Positions 35,032 to 44,024 are shown, counted from the stretch's first letter. The stretch is DNA of 64,000 bases from Devosia sp. FKR38 (GCF_005222805.1 NZ_STGC01000005.1:248001-312000); one strand, 5' to 3'. The notes: generated by a model not told the origin, from the sequence alone. Numbers and translations are program-made.

Positions 35032-35490
35032 ATGTCCGACACGGCCCCCACACCGATGAGCCAGGCCCTGGCGCTGGCTGAAGATGCCGCCGCCCATGGC
35101 GAGGCGCCGGTGGGCGCCGTGATCATGGAGGGCGGGCGCGTGCTGGCGGCCGAGCGCAACCGCATGAAGGCGCTCAATGATCCCACGGCGCACGCTGAAA
35201 TGCTGGCCATCCGCACGGCGCTGGCCACGCGTGGCACCGGGCGGCTCGATGGCTGTGACCTCTATGTGACGCTCGAGCCCTGTGCCATGTGCGCCGGGGC
35301 CATTGCCCATACCCGCCTGCGCCGGGTCTATTATGCCGCTGAAGACACCAAGGCCGGGGCGGTCGACAATGGCGTGCGCCTGTTCGAGCAACCCAGTTGC
35401 CACCACCATCCCGAAGTCATCGGCGGCATTGGCGCCACCCGCGCCGAGGCCATGCTCAAGCAGTTTTTCTTGGGTTTACGCCCGTCCTGA
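35032..35490 (+). CDS. tadA: tRNA(adenine(34)) deaminase TadA
   Basis: 152 residues. Zinc-dependent deaminase that makes inosine at the wobble position of tRNA-Arg(ACG). The catalytic motifs are TAHAEMLAI (His ligand and proton-shuttle Glu) and LEPCAMCAGAIAHTR (two Cys ligands). VGAVIMEGGRVLAAERN, GAVDNGVRLF and the C-terminal FFLGLR match TadA. In many relatives tadA lies next to rluB and rsmD; here it is some 35 kb away beside fabV. Confidence 0.9.
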   Translation: MSDTAPTPMSQALALAEDAAAHGEAPVGAVIMEGGRVLAAERNRMKALNDPTAHAEMLAIRTALATRGTGRLDGCDLYVTLEPCAMCAGAIAHTRLRRVYYAAEDTKAGAVDNGVRLFEQPSCHHHPEVIGGIGATRAEAMLKQFFLGLRPS

Positions 35491-35559
35491 CCCCGCCGCA
35501 CTAGCCGCAACCGCTTCCGCGCGCTATTGGCAAAGACAAGACCCTATTGGAGACCACCC

Positions 35560-36726
35560 ATGATTATCGAGCCCAAGATCCGTGGCTTCATCTGCACGAC
35601 GGCCCATCCGGTCGGCTGCGCCACCAATGTCCAGCGCCAGATCGATCATGTCGTGGTCAAGGGCCCCATCCCCACCGGGCCGCGCCGCGTGCTGGTGCTG
35701 GGCTGCTCGACGGGCTATGGCCTGGCCTCGCGCATCGTCACCACCTTTGGCAGCAATGCCGATACGGTCGGCGTGTCGTTCGAGCGCGAGCCGGGCGAAG
35801 CCAAGACGGCCAGCGCCGGCTGGTACAACAACCGTGCCTTCGAGCAGCGCGCCAAGGCTGCCGGCCGCGTGGCCGTGACCATTGAAGGCGACGCCTTCTC
35901 CGACGCCGTCAAGGCCGAGGCGATCGAAGCCATCCGCGCCAATCTCGGCCAGGTTGATCTCATCGTTTATTCGGTGGCCTCCCCGGTGCGCACCGACCCC
36001 AAGGACGGCGTGACCTATCGCTCGGCCATCAAGCCCTATGGCGCTGCCGTCACCTCCAAGACGCTCAACACCGGCACCGGTGAAGTCTCCGAGATTTCCG
36101 TCGAGCCGGCGACCGAGGAAGAAGCCGCTGCCACCGTCAAGGTGATGGGCGGTGAGGATTGGGAACTCTGGATCGCCGCCCTGGCCGAAGCCGGCGTGCT
36201 GGCCGAGGGATTCCAGACCCTCAACTACACCTATCTGGGCAGCAAGCTGACCTGGCCGATCTATCACAAGGGCACGCTGGGCAAGGCCAAGGCCGATCTC
36301 GACCGCGCTGCTGCGGCGATCCGCGCCACCCATGGCGACAACGCTGCCCATGTCGTGGCGCTCAAGGCCGTGGTGACCCAGGCGAGCTCGGCCATTCCCG
36401 TCGTGCCGCTCTATGGCACGCTGCTGATCAAGGTCGAGGACGAGATGGGCCTGGGCGAAGGCCCGATCCAGCAGATCGACCGCCTGTTCCGCGACAAGCT
36501 GGCCGGTGACCTCGCCCTGGACGAGGAAAACCGCATCCGTGTTGACGACTGGGAACTGTCCGACACCATGCAGGCCGAGCTGGCCAAGCGCTGGGCGGCC
36601 CTGACCACCGAAAGCCTGGCCGATCTCGCCGACCTGCCGAAATATCGCGAGGAATTCCTCAAGCTGTTCGGCTTCGGCCTGGGCGGCGTGGATTACGCGG
36701 CCGACGTCGATCCGCGCGAAGTTTGA
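35560..36726 (+). CDS. fabV: Enoyl-[acyl-carrier-protein] reductase FabV
   Basis: 388 residues, the expected length for FabV, which is larger than FabI. Catalyses the last, NADH-dependent step of fatty-acid elongation. Landmarks: start MIIEPKIRGFICTTAHPVGC, dinucleotide region LVLGCSTGYGLASRI, YSVASPVRTDP, and the active-site segment TWPIYHKGTLGKAK, in which Tyr and Lys are separated by eight residues. FabV enzymes are intrinsically resistant to triclosan. Whether it is the only enoyl reductase cannot be judged here. A strong terminator follows. Confidence 0.94.
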   Translation: MIIEPKIRGFICTTAHPVGCATNVQRQIDHVVVKGPIPTGPRRVLVLGCSTGYGLASRIVTTFGSNADTVGVSFEREPGEAKTASAGWYNNRAFEQRAKAAGRVAVTIEGDAFSDAVKAEAIEAIRANLGQVDLIVYSVASPVRTDPKDGVTYRSAIKPYGAAVTSKTLNTGTGEVSEISVEPATEEEAAATVKVMGGEDWELWIAALAEAGVLAEGFQTLNYTYLGSKLTWPIYHKGTLGKAKADLDRAAAAIRATHGDNAAHVVALKAVVTQASSAIPVVPLYGTLLIKVEDEMGLGEGPIQQIDRLFRDKLAGDLALDEENRIRVDDWELSDTMQAELAKRWAALTTESLADLADLPKYREEFLKLFGFGLGGVDYAADVDPREV

Positions 36727-36750
36727 TCGACCCGATTGACCAAACGAACA

Positions 36751-36780
36751 GGCCCGGCATCAGCCGGGCCTTATTATTTT
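36751..36780 (+). terminator. Rho-independent terminator after fabV
   Basis: GGCCCGGC-ATCA-GCCGGGCC, a perfect 8-bp stem, followed by TTATTATTTT. Confidence 0.9.
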
Positions 36781-36790
36781 CCGACACGCC

Positions 36791-37159
36791 TCAGCTCAGC
36801 GGAAACAGCTCGCGGATGCGCGGATCGCGTAGCCAGAGCGCGCCCCACATGGCAATGCCGAAATAGACGCTGAACAGCGTATGGCTATAGAGCGGATTAT
36901 CGACCCGCAGATTGGCTGCCAGCGCGCCACCGAGCAGGCCCGTCATCAGGATGGCGCCCAACAGAGCCGTGCGCGGAATGGCGAACAGCACCATGCAGGT
37001 CAGCTCGATGCAGCCGATCAGCACCATATATTTGATCGGCCAGCCCACCACGGTGAGCGGCTCGATGGCTGCGTTCATGCCCATCAGCTTGGGCGCCACC
37101 GACGCGCCCAAAATGAACAGCACCAGCAAGGCACTCAGAATCCAACCGGCAATAATCAC
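36791..37159 (-). CDS. DoxX-family membrane protein
   Basis: 122 residues, four helices. The pattern GWILSALLVLFILGASVAPKLMG, then VLIGCIELTCMVLFAIPRTALLGAILMTGLLGGALAANLR, fits the DoxX-like (DUF4267/DoxX_2) family of quinone- or redox-linked small membrane proteins. The function is unknown. GTG start at 37159 with GGGGAGAGC upstream. Convergent with fabV. Confidence 0.8.
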   Translation of the reverse strand: MIIAGWILSALLVLFILGASVAPKLMGMNAAIEPLTVVGWPIKYMVLIGCIELTCMVLFAIPRTALLGAILMTGLLGGALAANLRVDNPLYSHTLFSVYFGIAMWGALWLRDPRIRELFPLS

Positions 37160-37258
37160 GACACGCTCTCCCCAACGCGCGACCCCATGGCCGCCATGCT
37201 AGCATGACGCTTGGTGCCGTCCATATTCGACGCGCGGGTTGCGAATTCGGGGCAGGGG

Positions 37259-38131
37259 TTACTCCATGCCCACGGCGGGCAGGCGGTTCTGAATATAGTC
37301 CTCGATTTTCTGGCTGAGGATGCGCTTGAAGCGGTCCTTCTCGGCATCGGCATGGGCAACGATTTCGCGCACCCGCCAGAACTCCAGCGCGCCGAAATTG
37401 GCCACATGCGGCCGAACATAGATGTCGGGCGGATAGGCCGCCATCATATGGGCGGTCAGCGAGTGCATCATGATTTGGGCTGAGCCAAACCAGATGTCGA
37501 GCGCCTTGTGGTCGGTCTTGGTCAGGCCCTGGGAGGGATCGCCATTGACGTCGATGCCGATCAGGAAATCGGTGTCGATATCGGCCTGGTCGAGCGGCAG
37601 CGGATTGACCACGCCGCCATCGACCAGCAGGTGATTGGCATAGGATACGGGTTTGAACAGGCTCGGAATGGCAATCGAGCCGGCAATGGCCGGGCGCAGC
37701 GGGCCGGTATTGAACACCACCTGGTGCCAGGACTGGAAGTCGGTGGCCACCACATAGAGCGGGATCTTGAGATCCTTGAACTCGAGCGGAAAATCGGGCG
37801 GGATGAAGCTGTCCACAATGCTGGAGGCATCAAGCTGCATGGAAATGCCGTTCCGGAGAATGCCGCCCAGCCCGCGCAGCTGGATGGCCCAGAGCTTGGT
37901 GGCAATGGTGCGCATGGTGCCCAGCACGGCATAGGAATGCTCGCGCAGTTCCGCCCCCGTCATGCCCGACGCCCAACCGGCGCCAATCAGCGCGCCGATC
38001 GAGGTGCCCGAGATCACCGCGGGCCTGAGGCCCAGCTCGTCTATGGCTTCGATATAGGGAATATGGGTCAGCCCGCGTGCTGAACCGCCGCCCAGGGCAA
38101 CCCCGATCCTTGGACCTGAAATCGTGCTCAT
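37259..38131 (-). CDS. Patatin-like phospholipase family protein
   Basis: 290 residues, cytoplasmic lipid acyl hydrolase of the RssA/NTE-patatin type. The oxyanion loop is VALGGGSARGLTHI, the nucleophile Ser is in the GTSIG elbow, and the dyad Asp is in VDGGVVNPLPLD. I chose the ATG at 38131 (MSTISGPRIGVALGG), the family start; 23 more residues are open upstream. The substrate is unknown. Confidence 0.88.
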   Translation of the reverse strand: MSTISGPRIGVALGGGSARGLTHIPYIEAIDELGLRPAVISGTSIGALIGAGWASGMTGAELREHSYAVLGTMRTIATKLWAIQLRGLGGILRNGISMQLDASSIVDSFIPPDFPLEFKDLKIPLYVVATDFQSWHQVVFNTGPLRPAIAGSIAIPSLFKPVSYANHLLVDGGVVNPLPLDQADIDTDFLIGIDVNGDPSQGLTKTDHKALDIWFGSAQIMMHSLTAHMMAAYPPDIYVRPHVANFGALEFWRVREIVAHADAEKDRFKRILSQKIEDYIQNRLPAVGME

Positions 38132-38286
38132 CTCGCCTCGCTCCGCCAACCGCGAGAGCGCCTTGTCGGCGACCGGTGGGCGCCAAAAGGCGCTGGCCAC
38201 AGGAGGTTGCGACGGCGTCTCGTCAGTGACCGTCCAGCCCAGAGACTAGCCCGGCGAAGTTGAGGAAAGGTTCAGACCCGCGCCGT

Positions 38287-39558
38287 TCAGCGGCTGCGGG
38301 CGATTTCGCGCCAGCCGATGTCGCGGCGGCAGAAGCCCTCCGGCCAGTCGATGGCATCGACGCCGGCATAGGCACGTTGCTGCGCCTCGCGCACGCTATC
38401 GCCCAGCGCGGTGACATTGAGCACGCGGCCACCCCAGGCGAGCAGCTTGTCCCCATCGCGGCGGGTGCCGGCGTGAAAGACATGGGTGTGCTCGGCATTG
38501 ACGGCCTGCACGCCAGTGATCACCGAGCCCTTGCCATAGCTGCCGGGATAGCCCTCGGTGGCCAGGATCACCGTCAGCGCGAACTGATCCTTCCAGGCCA
38601 CGTCATGCCCGGCCAGCGTGCCAGTGGCCACCGCATGCAGCAGCGGCAGCAGATCGCTCTGCATGCGCATCATCATCACCTGCGTCTCGGGGTCGCCGAA
38701 GCGGGCATTGTATTCCACGAGCTTCGGCCCATCCTCGGTGAGCATCAGCCCGGCATAGAGCACGCCCTGATAGGGCGTGCCGCGGGCGGCCAGGCCGCGC
38801 ACGGTCGGCCAGATGACGCGGTCGATGGTCTCGTCATAGATGTCGCGCGTCATCACAGGGGCCGGCGAATAGGCGCCCATGCCGCCGGTATTGGGGCCGG
38901 TATCGCCATCGAAGGCGCGCTTGTGATCCTGCGCGGTGGTGAGGGGCAGGATGTTGCTGCCATCGCAGAGCACGAAGAGGCTGACTTCCTCGCCCTCCAT
39001 GAATTCCTCGATCACCACCTCGGCGCCGGACTCCCCGAAGGCGCCGGAGAAACAGTCGATGATGGCCTCTTCAGCCTCCTCGACCGTCATGGCCACGGTG
39101 ACGCCCTTGCCGGCGGCCAGACCATCGGCCTTGATCACGATGGGCGCGCCCTGGGTATAGAGATAGGCCAGGGCCGAGGCCTCGTTATTGAAGCGGCCAT
39201 AGGCGGCGGTCGGAATATCCATCTCGTCGCACAGCGCCTTGGTAAAACCCTTGGAGCCTTCGAGCTGGCCGGCGGCCTTGGAAGGGCAGAAGCAGGTAAA
39301 CCCAGCCGCGCGCACATCATCGCCCAGCCCGGCCACCACCTGGGCATCGGGGCCGACGACGACGAAGTCGATCTGGTGCTGTCGGCAAAGCGCAACCACA
39401 GCCGCATGGTCGGTCACATCAACCGCAAGGTTTTCCGCCACCGATCCGGTGCCGCCATTGCCCGGCGCGATGAACAGCTTGGTCAGCAGCGGCGACTGCG
39501 CGATCTTCCATGCCAGGGCATGTTCACGCCCGCCCGAACCGATCACCAAAACCCGCAT
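38287..39558 (-). CDS. purD: Phosphoribosylamine--glycine ligase
   Basis: 423 residues. ATP-grasp enzyme for the second step of purine synthesis. N-terminus MRVLVIGSGGREHALAWKI; ATP-grasp segments PIVIKADGLAAGKGVTVA and EEFMEGEEVSLFVLCDG; VLYAGLMLTEDGPKLVEYNARFGDPETQ. The ATG at 39558 gives the standard start; a longer frame adds 12 residues without similarity. Confidence 0.95.
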   Translation of the reverse strand: MRVLVIGSGGREHALAWKIAQSPLLTKLFIAPGNGGTGSVAENLAVDVTDHAAVVALCRQHQIDFVVVGPDAQVVAGLGDDVRAAGFTCFCPSKAAGQLEGSKGFTKALCDEMDIPTAAYGRFNNEASALAYLYTQGAPIVIKADGLAAGKGVTVAMTVEEAEEAIIDCFSGAFGESGAEVVIEEFMEGEEVSLFVLCDGSNILPLTTAQDHKRAFDGDTGPNTGGMGAYSPAPVMTRDIYDETIDRVIWPTVRGLAARGTPYQGVLYAGLMLTEDGPKLVEYNARFGDPETQVMMMRMQSDLLPLLHAVATGTLAGHDVAWKDQFALTVILATEGYPGSYGKGSVITGVQAVNAEHTHVFHAGTRRDGDKLLAWGGRVLNVTALGDSVREAQQRAYAGVDAIDWPEGFCRRDIGWREIARSR

Positions 39559-39651
39559 GTGCCGCCCTCCGTGCCTGTTGGGCGCGTGATGCACGACACA
39601 GACGGTGGTGGCAAGGATTTCTTCGCCGCGCCAATAAGGCGAGGGGCGTGC

Positions 39652-41022
39652 CTACATCTCGGCTTCGGTGAAGATCCGGGTGATGTCGCCACCCCATTCG
39701 CCGGTGAGCTTGGCGCGCCAGCGCTCGGCCGGCGACTGGGCCAGGCGAATGGTCTCTTCCAGCGGCGCCAGATGGATGGATTCGTCCTTGCCGGCCGCAT
39801 TGAGCCGGTTGCGACGCACCAGGCCCGCCTCGGCAATGCCGACGGCCTGGGCCGCATAGTCATAGAGATTGGTGCGGTCGAGCGGTGTCGCGAGGCCCAG
39901 CTTGGGCACATCCTGGCGGATCTGCTCGCGCTGCGCCTGTGTCCACGGCTTGATCATCTCATAGGCGGCTTCGAGCGCGATGTCGTCGTAGAGCAGGCCC
40001 GTCCAGAAGGCCGACAGCGCCGTCACCGACTTTTCGTCGCCCATATCGGCGCCGCGCATTTCGAGGAACTGCTTGAGCCGCACTTCGGGGAAGATGGTCG
40101 AGAGATGATCTTCCCAATCCTTGATCGTCGGCTTCTCGCCCGGCAGCTGTGGCAGCTCACCGCGCAGGAACGCCTTGAAGCTCTCGCCGGCCACATTGAC
40201 ATAGGCGCCATTGCGAATGACGAAATACATCGGCACATCAAGGGCATAATCGACATATTGCTCAAAGCCGAAGCCCTCGTCGAAGGCGAAGGGCAGCATG
40301 CCGGTGCGGGCATTGTCGGTGTTGAGCCAGATGTGACTGCGGTAGCTGAGATAGCCGGTGTCGACGCCATCAGCGAAGGGCGAATTGGCAAACAGCGCCG
40401 TGGCCACCGGCTGCAGCGCCAGGGCGACGCGCAGCTTCTTGACCATGTCCGCTTCGCTAGAAAAATCGAGATTGGCCTGCACGGTGCAGGAGCGGAACAT
40501 CATCGATGTGCCCAGCGTGCCGACCTTTTCCATATAGGGCTTCATGATGCCATAGCGCGACTTGGGCATGGCCGGGATTTCATCGACCGACCAGATGGGT
40601 GTGACGCCCAGGCCAAGGAAATGAATATCGAGCGGCGCGGCAACGGCCTTGGTCACCGCCATATGCTCGGCCAGCTCGGCCGCCGAGGCATGCAGGTCGA
40701 TCTGCGGCGCGCCCGAGAGCTCGAACTGCCCGCCGGGCTCGAGCGAGATGCCGCCCGCCGATTCCTTGTTGCGCAGGCCAATGGGGTTGTCGCCGTCGTA
40801 GAAGGGCTCCCAGCCGGTCGCGGCCTGGACGCCATCAAGCAGGGCATGAATCCCGTTGGGGCCCTCATAGCTCACCGGGCGCAGCGGATTGGTGTGAAAC
40901 ACATGCTTTTCGTGTTCGGTGCCAATGCGCCAGTCAGCCTGCGGCTTGCAGCCGCGCGACAGCACCTCGATCAGGTCGGCGCGCGATTCGATGAGAGGGC
41001 TATAGCTGTCTGCGCCGGCCAT
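39652..41022 (-). CDS. gshA: Glutamate--cysteine ligase
   Basis: 456 residues, the plant/alphaproteobacterial GCS2-like type. First step of glutathione synthesis. Conserved WRIGTEHEKHVF (metal and glutamate site), GGISLEPGGQFELSGAP, MMFRSCTVQANLDFSSE and the LPTI-type C-terminal region (KDWEDHLSTIFPEVRLK). No transit or signal peptide. Same strand as rsmE, 75 bases downstream of it. Confidence 0.93.
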   Translation of the reverse strand: MAGADSYSPLIESRADLIEVLSRGCKPQADWRIGTEHEKHVFHTNPLRPVSYEGPNGIHALLDGVQAATGWEPFYDGDNPIGLRNKESAGGISLEPGGQFELSGAPQIDLHASAAELAEHMAVTKAVAAPLDIHFLGLGVTPIWSVDEIPAMPKSRYGIMKPYMEKVGTLGTSMMFRSCTVQANLDFSSEADMVKKLRVALALQPVATALFANSPFADGVDTGYLSYRSHIWLNTDNARTGMLPFAFDEGFGFEQYVDYALDVPMYFVIRNGAYVNVAGESFKAFLRGELPQLPGEKPTIKDWEDHLSTIFPEVRLKQFLEMRGADMGDEKSVTALSAFWTGLLYDDIALEAAYEMIKPWTQAQREQIRQDVPKLGLATPLDRTNLYDYAAQAVGIAEAGLVRRNRLNAAGKDESIHLAPLEETIRLAQSPAERWRAKLTGEWGGDITRIFTEAEM

Positions 41023-41096
41023 GGTCAGTCCTCGGTCTCAAGAGGGTCAATCGTGCGGGCGAACATAGCGTCGCCCAAGCCGAAAGCAATCGCCTT

Positions 41097-41837
41097 TTAT
41101 CGCCAATCGCCGATGGTCGCCTGAATGACCGCCAGGGCGGCCACTGCCGCCGTATCGGCCCGCAGGATGCGCGGCCCCAGGCTAATGGGCACCACATAGG
41201 GCAGGGCGAGGAGCCTTGTGCGTTCGGCATCGGAAAAGCCGCCCTCGGGCCCGATGAGAATGCCAAGCTTCTCGCCGGCCAGCTGGGTGAGCCGCTCGAC
41301 CGGCGAGGCCGAAGCCGCGCCTTCGTCGGCCAGGATCAGCCGGCGGTCGCTGGGCCAGGTCTCGAGCAGAGCCGACAGGCTGATTTCGGGCGCCACCACG
41401 GGAACATTGAGCACTTCGCACTGCTCGGCGGCCTCGATGGCATTGGCCACCAGCCGTTCATGCTTGAGCCGGCTGACCTGGGTGAACTGGGTCAGCACAG
41501 GCTGGATGGTGCCGGCGCCCATCTCGACCGCCTTCTGGATCACATAGTCGAGACGTTCGGACTTGAGCGGGGCAAAGCCATACCAGAGGTCGCTGGCGGC
41601 GGGCTGGGCCGCGATCTGCTCGATCAGATCGAGCGACACCGAGCGCTTGGAATCGCTGGTCATTTGGGCGCGCCAGGCGCCGTCGCGCCCGTTGAACAGC
41701 ACCACCTCGTCGCCCACCGACTTGCGCAGCACCGCGGCCAGGTAGAGCGACTGCTCCTTGCCCAGATCGACGGGCGTGCCGGCGATCAGCGCGGACGGAA
41801 CAAACAGGCGGGGCAGGTTGGCATGGGTACGGGGCAT
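41097..41837 (-). CDS. rsmE: 16S rRNA (uracil(1498)-N(3))-methyltransferase RsmE
   Basis: 246 residues. SPOUT methyltransferase with an N-terminal PUA-like domain. Conserved features: LYLAAVLRKSVGDEV, the KSERLDYVIQKAVEMGAGTIQPVLT segment, and the trefoil-knot SAM site ILIGPEGGFSDAE with SLGPRILRADTAAVAAL at the end. The ATG at 41837 (MPRTHANLPRLFV) is preferred over the TTG at 41852. Same strand as gshA. Confidence 0.93.
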   Translation of the reverse strand: MPRTHANLPRLFVPSALIAGTPVDLGKEQSLYLAAVLRKSVGDEVVLFNGRDGAWRAQMTSDSKRSVSLDLIEQIAAQPAASDLWYGFAPLKSERLDYVIQKAVEMGAGTIQPVLTQFTQVSRLKHERLVANAIEAAEQCEVLNVPVVAPEISLSALLETWPSDRRLILADEGAASASPVERLTQLAGEKLGILIGPEGGFSDAERTRLLALPYVVPISLGPRILRADTAAVAALAVIQATIGDWR

Positions 41838-41863
41838 CAGTTTTCGCAGCAAGAGTGTGCTGC

Positions 41864-41901
41864 GACCTCATGGGTTCGACGGGTTCACCATGAGGTCTAC
41901 T
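41864..41901 (-). repeat. Palindromic repeat (GACCTCAT family), minus orientation
   Basis: GACCTCATGG and CCATGAGGTC, a perfect 10-bp stem with a 14-base loop, followed by TACT. Read on the minus strand it begins AGTAGACCTCATGGTGA. It is paired with a second copy in the opposite orientation 25 bases away. Repeats of this GACCTCAT..GAGGTC type are common in Hyphomicrobiales intergenic regions. Confidence 0.75.
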
Positions 41902-41918
41902 CTAAACGCGGCGAACAC

Positions 41919-41955
41919 AGTAGACCTCATCCAGAGCTTGTCGCAGGACGAGGTC
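41919..41955 (+). repeat. Palindromic repeat (GACCTCAT family), plus orientation
   Basis: AGTAGACCTCATCC..GGACGAGGTC, 9 of 10 stem positions paired, with AGAGCTTGTCGCA in the loop. It is the mirror partner of the copy at 41864-41901. The open frame of ubiA runs through both copies, but I take that to be chance. Confidence 0.75.
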
Positions 41956-42006
41956 GTGGCAGGCCTGCTGCCCGGCCCTGTCGCCCCTAACGGAGATCGT
42001 GGCACC

Positions 42007-42957
42007 ATGTCCGATACCAATCAGCCCGCATCCAGCCCCTCCAGCCCGGCCGTTGCCGATGCCCAGGCCGGCAACTGGGTCGACCGCTACGCGCCCACCT
42101 GGCTCAAGCCCTATGCGCGGCTGGCGCGCTGGGACCGGCCGATCGGCATCTGGCTGCTGTTCTGGCCCTGCGTCTGGGGTCTGGGCCTTGCTGCCGTCGC
42201 CAATCCGGCGCGCGGCTTTGACTGGTGGGGCGCCGTGCTCATGCTGGTGGGGGCTGCCCTGATGCGGGGCGCGGGCTGCACGTTTAACGACATCGTCGAC
42301 CGCGACATCGACATGAAGGTGGCGCGAACGCGCTCGCGCCCGATTCCCTCCGGCCAGGTGACGGCGCGTGACGCGCTGGCGTTCCTCGTCTCCCAGGCCC
42401 TGCTGGCCTCGGTGATCCTGTTCCAGTTTAACCGCTTCACCGTGATCGCCGGCGTGGCCTCGCTGGTGCTGGTGGCGATCTATCCCTTTATGAAGCGCAT
42501 CACCTGGTGGCCGCAGGCGTTCCTGGGCCTGGCCTTCTCCTATGGGGCCCTCGTCGGCTGGAGCAGCCAGACCGCCGGCCTCGCCGTGCCCACGCTGCTC
42601 TTGTACTTCGGCACGATCCTCTGGGTGGTGGGTTATGACACCATCTATGCGCTGCAGGATGTCGAGGACGATGCCCTGATCGGGGTGAAATCCACCGCAC
42701 TGCTGTTCGGCAGCCGCACCAGGGTGATCGTAGCCGGCTTTTATGCCGGAGCCTATGTGCTGTGGCTGGCGGCGGCGACGCTGGTTGGCGCCGGCATCAT
42801 GTTTGCCGTGCTGTCGCTGGTGGCCGCGGGCCTGCTCGCCTGGCAGGTCTACACGCTCGACGCTGCGGCGCCGGACAATCCCCGCGTTCGCTTTTATGCC
42901 AACAATTATGTCGGCATGGCCCTGGCCCTGGCGCTGCTGGCCGACTGGGTCTGGTAG
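42007..42957 (+). CDS. ubiA: 4-hydroxybenzoate octaprenyltransferase UbiA
   Basis: 316 residues, membrane prenyltransferase of ubiquinone synthesis. Eight or nine helices. The two Asp-rich motifs are CTFNDIVDRDIDMKVARTRSRPIPSG and YDTIYALQDVEDDALIGVKSTALLFG. The start is ATG 42007 with GGAG upstream; the longer open frame from 41758 crosses the palindromic repeats. Its stop abuts the stop of the AT-rich orphan gene. Confidence 0.94.
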   Translation: MSDTNQPASSPSSPAVADAQAGNWVDRYAPTWLKPYARLARWDRPIGIWLLFWPCVWGLGLAAVANPARGFDWWGAVLMLVGAALMRGAGCTFNDIVDRDIDMKVARTRSRPIPSGQVTARDALAFLVSQALLASVILFQFNRFTVIAGVASLVLVAIYPFMKRITWWPQAFLGLAFSYGALVGWSSQTAGLAVPTLLLYFGTILWVVGYDTIYALQDVEDDALIGVKSTALLFGSRTRVIVAGFYAGAYVLWLAAATLVGAGIMFAVLSLVAAGLLAWQVYTLDAAAPDNPRVRFYANNYVGMALALALLADWVW

Positions 42958-43926
42958 CTAGCGAAGAAAGTTCTCAAAGATAAAGGAAGAGACCACTCCC
43001 AGTACGATGGGTAGGCTGCAGCTTGCCAAAATGAACCAGCCAAGCTTCTTCGCCTTTTCTCGCCTTTCAAGGAATATCTTGTGGTTTCGCTCGTCGCCAC
43101 GATTCAATATTATGACCGGAAATGACCCATACGATCCCACGATGCTCAATCCGAACTCACAGATATCCGCTGTAACTCTCCAAATTAACAGAGAGAGACC
43201 AAGAAGTACGATTGCACCTGACGTCGTATTCATAAATGGGAATGCATAGTTTACTATAACAGCAACAGAAGTTGCTGTTGGAATTGATATATAATTTGAA
43301 AAGCGAAAATCATAATCAACTACAATCTTCGGAAGTCGCCAGAGTTTTTGCTTTTCTAGTGTATTTACCCATTCGTCTATTGTTGATTTGAATGATCTGG
43401 CTATGACGTAGTCAACATAACTAATTGATACTTCTATAGAATGCTCTTTGTACTCCCTGCCTCGGCCGGAATATGCGGCATGTTTATCGTCTTTCATTAT
43501 GTTGTAAGAATTTATGTCAATCTGAATTTCATAACTCTGAAATTGTCCAAAAGTCGGGGCTGAGATTAGGAATGACGCGTCAATTACAACCGATGAAACA
43601 GGGTCTGGTTTGCTGGTGTCGTAGTGGTTAAACTTGGCAGGCGAGGAGTGGGTAATTCTGTCGCGCCCATGGTGAAATACATCAATTGATACATTCTGGG
43701 CTTTGCTTTGAAACTGTTCAAGCGTCTGGGCGAGTTTTATTATTAGCTGGTCGATAGATTTCTTGTCCACGATAAAGTCATCATCGTAACGCTGAACTGT
43801 TTTCTCTCTCTTGCCGGTGATTTGATGATAGAGGGCTTGCATTACTGGTGCAGGCAGATTCTGAATTTCGGCTTGTTCGCCGCCGGACGACGTCAACACG
43901 ATCTTAGAAGAAAACTCGTCTGACAC
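42958..43926 (-). CDS. AT-rich orphan membrane protein, unknown
   Basis: 322 residues from a GTG at 43926 (GGGGGA upstream); the frame extends to 43986 through a terminator hairpin. Residues about 1-200 look soluble and charged (IDQLIIKLAQTLEQFQSKAQ, then a beta-rich part with SSVVIDASFLISAPTFGQFQSYEIQIDI). After them come two adjacent helices (ISIPTATSVAVIVNYAFPFM and SGAIVLLGLSLLIWRV), a loop, a charged linker (ERREKAKKLG) and a last helix (WFILASCSLPIVLGVVSSFIF). I recognise no family. Base composition is strikingly low in GC (lines I counted are 30-47%), and codon use is unlike all its neighbours, so it was probably acquired. Confidence 0.75.
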   Translation of the reverse strand: MSDEFSSKIVLTSSGGEQAEIQNLPAPVMQALYHQITGKREKTVQRYDDDFIVDKKSIDQLIIKLAQTLEQFQSKAQNVSIDVFHHGRDRITHSSPAKFNHYDTSKPDPVSSVVIDASFLISAPTFGQFQSYEIQIDINSYNIMKDDKHAAYSGRGREYKEHSIEVSISYVDYVIARSFKSTIDEWVNTLEKQKLWRLPKIVVDYDFRFSNYISIPTATSVAVIVNYAFPFMNTTSGAIVLLGLSLLIWRVTADICEFGLSIVGSYGSFPVIILNRGDERNHKIFLERREKAKKLGWFILASCSLPIVLGVVSSFIFENFLR

Positions 43927-43966
43927 CTGGTTCCCCCATTTTGAGTGCACTAGCACTATAGACGTC

Positions 43967-44000
43967 AAAAGGGCCGACCGCACCACCGGTCGACCCTTTC
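43967..44000 (-). terminator. Terminator downstream of the DUF6101-like gene
   Basis: On the minus strand GGGTCGACCG-GTGGTG-CGGTCGGCCC, one mismatch in a 10-bp stem, followed by TTTT. It separates the DUF6101-like gene from the AT-rich orphan. Confidence 0.75.
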
Positions 44001-44024
44001 AACGTGCTTTGGAGGCGGCAGAAC

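Noticed and set aside
41758-42006. N-terminal extension of UbiA by 83 codons
   Set aside because: The extension crosses two palindromic repeats, lacks family similarity and has no good ribosome site; GGAG precedes the ATG at 42007.
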